Source: Gammaproteobacteria bacterium
Lineage (GTDB): Bacteria > Pseudomonadota > Gammaproteobacteria > GCF-002020875
Direction of reading: 5' to 3'
DNA length: 32,064 bases
Assembly: GCA_013349825.1 (NCBI GenBank)
Contig: DUYW01000005.1
Span: 1-32,064 of the forward strand
This document shows, in pieces, positions 28,430 to 32,064 of the stretch (position 1 is the first letter of the stretch; every line of letters begins with the position of its first letter). Below the pieces are notes generated by a model, which worked only from the letters and a program-made list of their open reading frames with translations, did not search any database and was not told the DNA's origin. A program made the translations under genes and the position numbers.

Positions 28430-31252
28430 GTGGCAAATAATTACAAAGAGACACTTAACCTCCCCAAGACCGGCTTCCCGATGAAGGCGAACCTCGCCAA
28501 TCGTGAACCCAACTTCCTGAAGAACTGGGGGAAGATCGACCTCTACCGCAAGATGCGGGAACAGGGCGCTGATAAGCCAAAGTTCATTCTCCATGATGGG
28601 CCTCCCTACGCCAATGGCGATATTCATATCGGTCATGCGGTCAATAAAATTCTCAAGGATATGATCCTCAAATCACGCGCACAGATGGGGTTTGATACCC
28701 CCTATGTACCGGGTTGGGATTGCCACGGTCTACCGATTGAACTCAATGTGGAGAAAAAATGGGGTAAACCGGGGCGTAAGCTGGATGCCAAGGCCTTCCG
28801 TCAGAAGGCGCGAGAGTATGCGGCACGTCAGGTTGATGGGCAGAAGAGAGATTTTCAGCGTCTCGGTGTGCTGGGTGACTGGGAGAACCCCTATCTGACC
28901 ATGGATTTCCAGTTTGAGGCGGACATCATCCGCGCGCTGGGCAAGATTGTTGAAAATGGTCATCTACACAAGGGAGAGAAACCGGTCCACTGGTGTACGG
29001 ACTGCGGCTCTGCGTTGGCAGAGGCGGAGGTGGAGCATGAAGACAAGACCTCACCGGCGATTGATGTCCGCTTTAAGGTGGTTGATGAAAGCGGATTCCT
29101 TCAGCGTTGCAATCTGCAGGCTGAGGGAAATGGCCCGCTCTCCATGGTGATCTGGACCACCACTCCGTGGACTCTGCCGGCCAACCAGGCGGTGGCACTC
29201 CATCCCGATTTTGAATATCTGTTACTGCAGATTGGTTCCGGTGCAGCAAGAGAGCGTCTGTTGCTGGCTGAAGCGCTATATGAAGAGGTGTTACAGCGCG
29301 CTGATCTTGGTGAGTCGCAAGTTCTTGGGCGTTGTAGTGGCGCGGCTCTGGAAGGGGTACAGCTCAACCACCCGTTCTATGATCGACAAGTACCGGTCAT
29401 CCTCGGTGACCATGTGACCCTCGAAGCGGGTACCGGCGCAGTCCATACAGCTCCGGGTCATGGCCAGGAAGACTACGTGGTGGGCATGAAATACGATTTA
29501 CCGGTCCATAATCCAGTTGGCCCTAACGGCTGTTTTATCGATAGTACTGAAATCTTCGCGGGGGAGCATGTCTTTAAGGCCAATGACCATGTGTTGGAGG
29601 TATTAAATGAGCAGGGTGCACTGCTCTGTATGGAGAAGATCCGTCACAGTTACCCACACTGCTGGCGTCACAAGACCCCAATCATCTTTCGCGCAACACC
29701 ACAGTGGTTTATTGGTATGGATCAGGCTGCGTTGAGAAGCGATGCAATGAGGTCGATTCGGGGGGTGCGCTGGATGCCAGACTGGGGGCAGGCAAGAATT
29801 GAGGGAATGGTAGAGAATCGCCCTGACTGGTGTATCTCGCGTCAGCGTACCTGGGGTGTGCCGATTGCACTGTTTATTGATAAAGAGAGTGGTAATCCGC
29901 ATCCTGATACCGTGCGTTTGATCGAAGAGGTAGCGCAACGTGTTGAACAGCAAGGAATCGATGGCTGGTTTGAGATGGAACCGTCAGAGCTGCTGGGGGA
30001 TGAGGTGGAGCAGTACCAGAAGGTGACGGATACGCTGGATGTCTGGTTTGACTCGGGTGTCACTCATCGTGCAGTACTGGATCGTCATAACCAACTGTCG
30101 CGCCCTGCCGACCTCTATCTGGAGGGGTCTGATCAGCACCGTGGCTGGTTCCAGTCTTCACTGCTCACCTCGGTAGCAATGTATGGTGAGGCACCCTACC
30201 GGCAGGTGCTGACCCACGGCTTTACCGTCGATAAAGATGGTAAGAAGATGTCCAAATCGCTTGGTAATGTGGTTGCACCGCAGAAGGTGATTCAGCAGCT
30301 GGGTGCTGATATTATCCGTCTTTGGGTCTCATCAACCGATTACCGGGGGGAGATGACAGTCTCTGACGAGATTTTGCACCGGATGGCTGACGCCTATCGC
30401 CGAATCCGCAATACCACCCGTTTCTTGTTATCCAATCTCAATGGTTTTGACCCTGCAGTGGATGTATTGAAGCCAGAGCAGATGTTGTCGCTGGACCGCT
30501 GGGCGGTCGACCATGCAGTCCGTCTGCAGCAGGAGATTATTGAAGCCTATGAGGAGTACAACTTCCATCTGATCTTCCAGAAAATTCACAACTTCTGTTC
30601 GGTGGAGATGGGTGGTTTCTATCTCGATATCATCAAGGATCGTCAATACACCACCCAGAGCGAGAGTCGGGCGCGTCGCTCTACCCAGACGGCGATGTAT
30701 CACATTGTTGAGGCGATGGTGCGTTGGCTGGCCCCAATCACCAGCTTTACTGCTGATGAGATTTGGAGCTTCCTGCCGGGCGAACGGAGTGATAGTGTCT
30801 TTCTTGAGACCTTCTACAAGGGGCTGTTCAGGATGGAGGATGGACACCTGGATGCCGAGTCATGGGGGCAAATACTGGCGGTGCGTACCGAGGTGGCTCG
30901 TCCACTGGAGGCGTTACGTAGCAGCAAAACCATTGGCTCCGGCCTGGATGCTGAAGTCGATCTCTATTGTGATGAAACACTTTATGCGTTGTTATCTAAA
31001 CTGGAAGATGAACTGCGTTTTGTATTGATCACCTCCTATGCACGAATTTATCCAATGGGTGATGCACCTGAGGATGCGGAGAGTAGTGAACTGGATTCGT
31101 TGAAAGTGAAGGTCAGTGCCTCCGGGTATGAGAAATGCGTACGCTGCTGGCACCATCGTGAGGATGTGGGTAGTAATAGCGACCATCCAGAGCTGTGTGG
31201 TCGTTGTGTAGAGAATGTGGCGGGCGATGGCGAACAGCGCGACTATGCATAA
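28430..31252 (+). CDS. ileS: Isoleucyl-tRNA synthetase
   Basis: IleS charges tRNA-Ile and edits misactivated valine. Class I motifs are HIGH (residues 66-69) and KMSKS (606-610), the CP1 editing domain includes [14 protein letters not shown] and [16 protein letters not shown], and the C-terminal zinc finger has CVRCWHH and CGRC. I place the start at GTG 28430: the encoded [17 protein letters not shown] aligns with the E. coli N-terminus and gives 940 residues against 938. A TTG at 28406 in frame would add eight residues without family support. The ribosome-binding site is weak. The gene overlaps lspA. Confidence 0.97.
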   Translation: MANNYKETLNLPKTGFPMKANLANREPNFLKNWGKIDLYRKMREQGADKPKFILHDGPPYANGDIHIGHAVNKILKDMILKSRAQMGFDTPYVPGWDCHGLPIELNVEKKWGKPGRKLDAKAFRQKAREYAARQVDGQKRDFQRLGVLGDWENPYLTMDFQFEADIIRALGKIVENGHLHKGEKPVHWCTDCGSALAEAEVEHEDKTSPAIDVRFKVVDESGFLQRCNLQAEGNGPLSMVIWTTTPWTLPANQAVALHPDFEYLLLQIGSGAARERLLLAEALYEEVLQRADLGESQVLGRCSGAALEGVQLNHPFYDRQVPVILGDHVTLEAGTGAVHTAPGHGQEDYVVGMKYDLPVHNPVGPNGCFIDSTEIFAGEHVFKANDHVLEVLNEQGALLCMEKIRHSYPHCWRHKTPIIFRATPQWFIGMDQAALRSDAMRSIRGVRWMPDWGQARIEGMVENRPDWCISRQRTWGVPIALFIDKESGNPHPDTVRLIEEVAQRVEQQGIDGWFEMEPSELLGDEVEQYQKVTDTLDVWFDSGVTHRAVLDRHNQLSRPADLYLEGSDQHRGWFQSSLLTSVAMYGEAPYRQVLTHGFTVDKDGKKMSKSLGNVVAPQKVIQQLGADIIRLWVSSTDYRGEMTVSDEILHRMADAYRRIRNTTRFLLSNLNGFDPAVDVLKPEQMLSLDRWAVDHAVRLQQEIIEAYEEYNFHLIFQKIHNFCSVEMGGFYLDIIKDRQYTTQSESRARRSTQTAMYHIVEAMVRWLAPITSFTADEIWSFLPGERSDSVFLETFYKGLFRMEDGHLDAESWGQILAVRTEVARPLEALRSSKTIGSGLDAEVDLYCDETLYALLSKLEDELRFVLITSYARIYPMGDAPEDAESSELDSLKVKVSASGYEKCVRCWHHREDVGSNSDHPELCGRCVENVAGDGEQRDYA

Positions 31253-31778
31253 TGGTGAGCCAGAATCTTCTGTTCAAGAGGAGGAAGATCGCGGTAGCCC
31301 ACTGTTGATATGGCTACGTCTCTCTGCCTTGGTACTGTTCCTGGACCAGGCTACCAAAATTCTGGCAGAGTACTCGCTGGAACTCTATCAGCGGGTCGAA
31401 TTGCTGCCGTTTATGAATCTCACCCTGATGCAAAATCATGGAGCCGCCTTCAGTTTTTTGGCCGATCAGGATGGTTGGCAGCGCTGGTTTTTTGTGGTGC
31501 TGACACTGGTGATTACAGTCTTTTTACTACGTTGGCTGCGCTCACTACCGGAGAGCGCTCAAGGGGAGGCGGTTGCCATCTCCCTGATTATTGGCGGGGC
31601 TGTTGGTAACCTGATTGACCGGGTACAGTATGGTTATGTGATCGACTTTCTGGATTTTCATGCCATGGGATGGCACTGGCCCACTTTTAATATCGCCGAT
31701 AGTGCGATTGCGATTGGTGCGATGATCCTCATCTGGGGTTCGTTTTTTGGAAACGAAGAAGAGAATAATGCGGTATGA
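31245..31778 (+). CDS. lspA: Lipoprotein signal peptidase (signal peptidase II)
   Basis: LspA is the inner-membrane aspartyl protease that removes the signal peptide from prolipoproteins such as LptE here. It has four hydrophobic segments and the family boxes [23 protein letters not shown] and FNIADS; the last two carry the catalytic aspartates, D125 and D152 with this start. I chose ATG 31245, giving 177 residues and an 8-nt overlap with ileS. ATG 31227 and ATG 31215 in the same frame would give longer hydrophilic N-termini and no clear ribosome-binding site distinguishes them. E. coli LspA is 164 residues. Confidence 0.95.
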   Translation: MHNGEPESSVQEEEDRGSPLLIWLRLSALVLFLDQATKILAEYSLELYQRVELLPFMNLTLMQNHGAAFSFLADQDGWQRWFFVVLTLVITVFLLRWLRSLPESAQGEAVAISLIIGGAVGNLIDRVQYGYVIDFLDFHAMGWHWPTFNIADSAIAIGAMILIWGSFFGNEEENNAV

Positions 31779-31824
31779 TTCACTGTAACTTTTATTAAAA
31801 TAATCCGTAACGGATCGAACGATC

Positions 31825-32064
31825 ATGACTGACTCAACGCTCTCCAAACGTATCGATGACTATCGCCTGTCTCTGGGAGGGAAGGAGTATGTCCCGCTGA
31901 TGCTGGGGGGTATGGGAGTCGACATCTCTACGCGTGAACTGGCGCTGGTATTTGCTGAACAGGGCGGCATTGGACACCTCTCCGATGCAATGGTGCCGAC
32001 CGTGATCGACAAGCAGTTCAAGACCCGCTATGTGGGGGATCGACTGAAGCAGTTCAAGGCTAAT
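31825..32064 (+). CDS. Nitronate monooxygenase-like flavoprotein (5' part)
   Basis: The frame is open from ATG 31825 to the right edge, giving the first 80 residues. The sequence has PLMLGGMGVDISTRELALVFAEQGGIGHLSDAMVP, the FMN-phosphate-binding start of the nitronate monooxygenase/2-nitropropane dioxygenase family of TIM-barrel flavoproteins. The specific substrate cannot be told from this fragment; related groups include enoyl-ACP reductase FabK and PfaD-like proteins. It begins 46 nt after lspA, where many gammaproteobacteria have fkpB and ispH. A short palindrome, ATCCGTAACGGAT, lies just upstream (31803-31815). Confidence 0.8.
   Translation, partial: MTDSTLSKRIDDYRLSLGGKEYVPLMLGGMGVDISTRELALVFAEQGGIGHLSDAMVPTVIDKQFKTRYVGDRLKQFKAN

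Overview
The window is a gene-dense piece of a gammaproteobacterial chromosome, roughly half G+C by eye. Essentially all of it is core housekeeping sequence. The gene families, FtsQ/FtsA cell division proteins, LptE/YhdP envelope proteins and the leuS-lptE-holA-nadD-rsfS-rlmH and maf-rng-yhdP-tldD orders all point to Gammaproteobacteria outside the Enterobacterales. I cannot name the genus. There are no tRNA or rRNA genes, CRISPR arrays, phage genes or complete insertion sequences that I can see.

Layout. (1) 1-6000 holds the end of the dcw cluster: murG (partial), murC, murB, ddl, ftsQ and ftsA, tightly packed with GTGA overlaps at murC/murB and murB/ddl. (2) 6112-8438 holds a soluble two-component pair, a receiver-TPR response regulator followed 2 nt later by a very short sensorless histidine kinase. 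It sits exactly where ftsZ and lpxC are normally found, and ftsZ is not in the window. (3) 8487-8987 (minus) is ybeL, divergent from leuS; the block then runs leuS, lptE, holA, proA, nadD, rsfS and rlmH. (4) 16220-25043 is maf, rng, yhdP, tldD and pmbA. (5) 25328-25588 (minus) is rpsT, divergent from murJ, followed by ribF, ileS, lspA and the start of a nitronate monooxygenase-like gene.

How the genes fit together. Much of the window serves the envelope: peptidoglycan precursors (MurG, MurC, MurB, Ddl), lipid II flipping (MurJ), septum assembly (FtsQ, FtsA), LPS and phospholipid export (LptE, YhdP) and lipoprotein maturation (LspA). The rest is translation and basic metabolism: LeuS, IleS, S20, RsfS, RlmH, RNase G, HolA, ProA, NadD and RibF.

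The non-routine content is: the two-component pair replacing ftsZ; a pair of short quasi-palindromic REP-like repeats whose edge supplies the TAG stop of two unrelated genes; a 196-bp MITE-like element with terminal and subterminal inverted repeats after pmbA; a LeuS that lacks the leucine-specific insertion but has a four-Cys zinc ribbon; and an unusual murJ start region.
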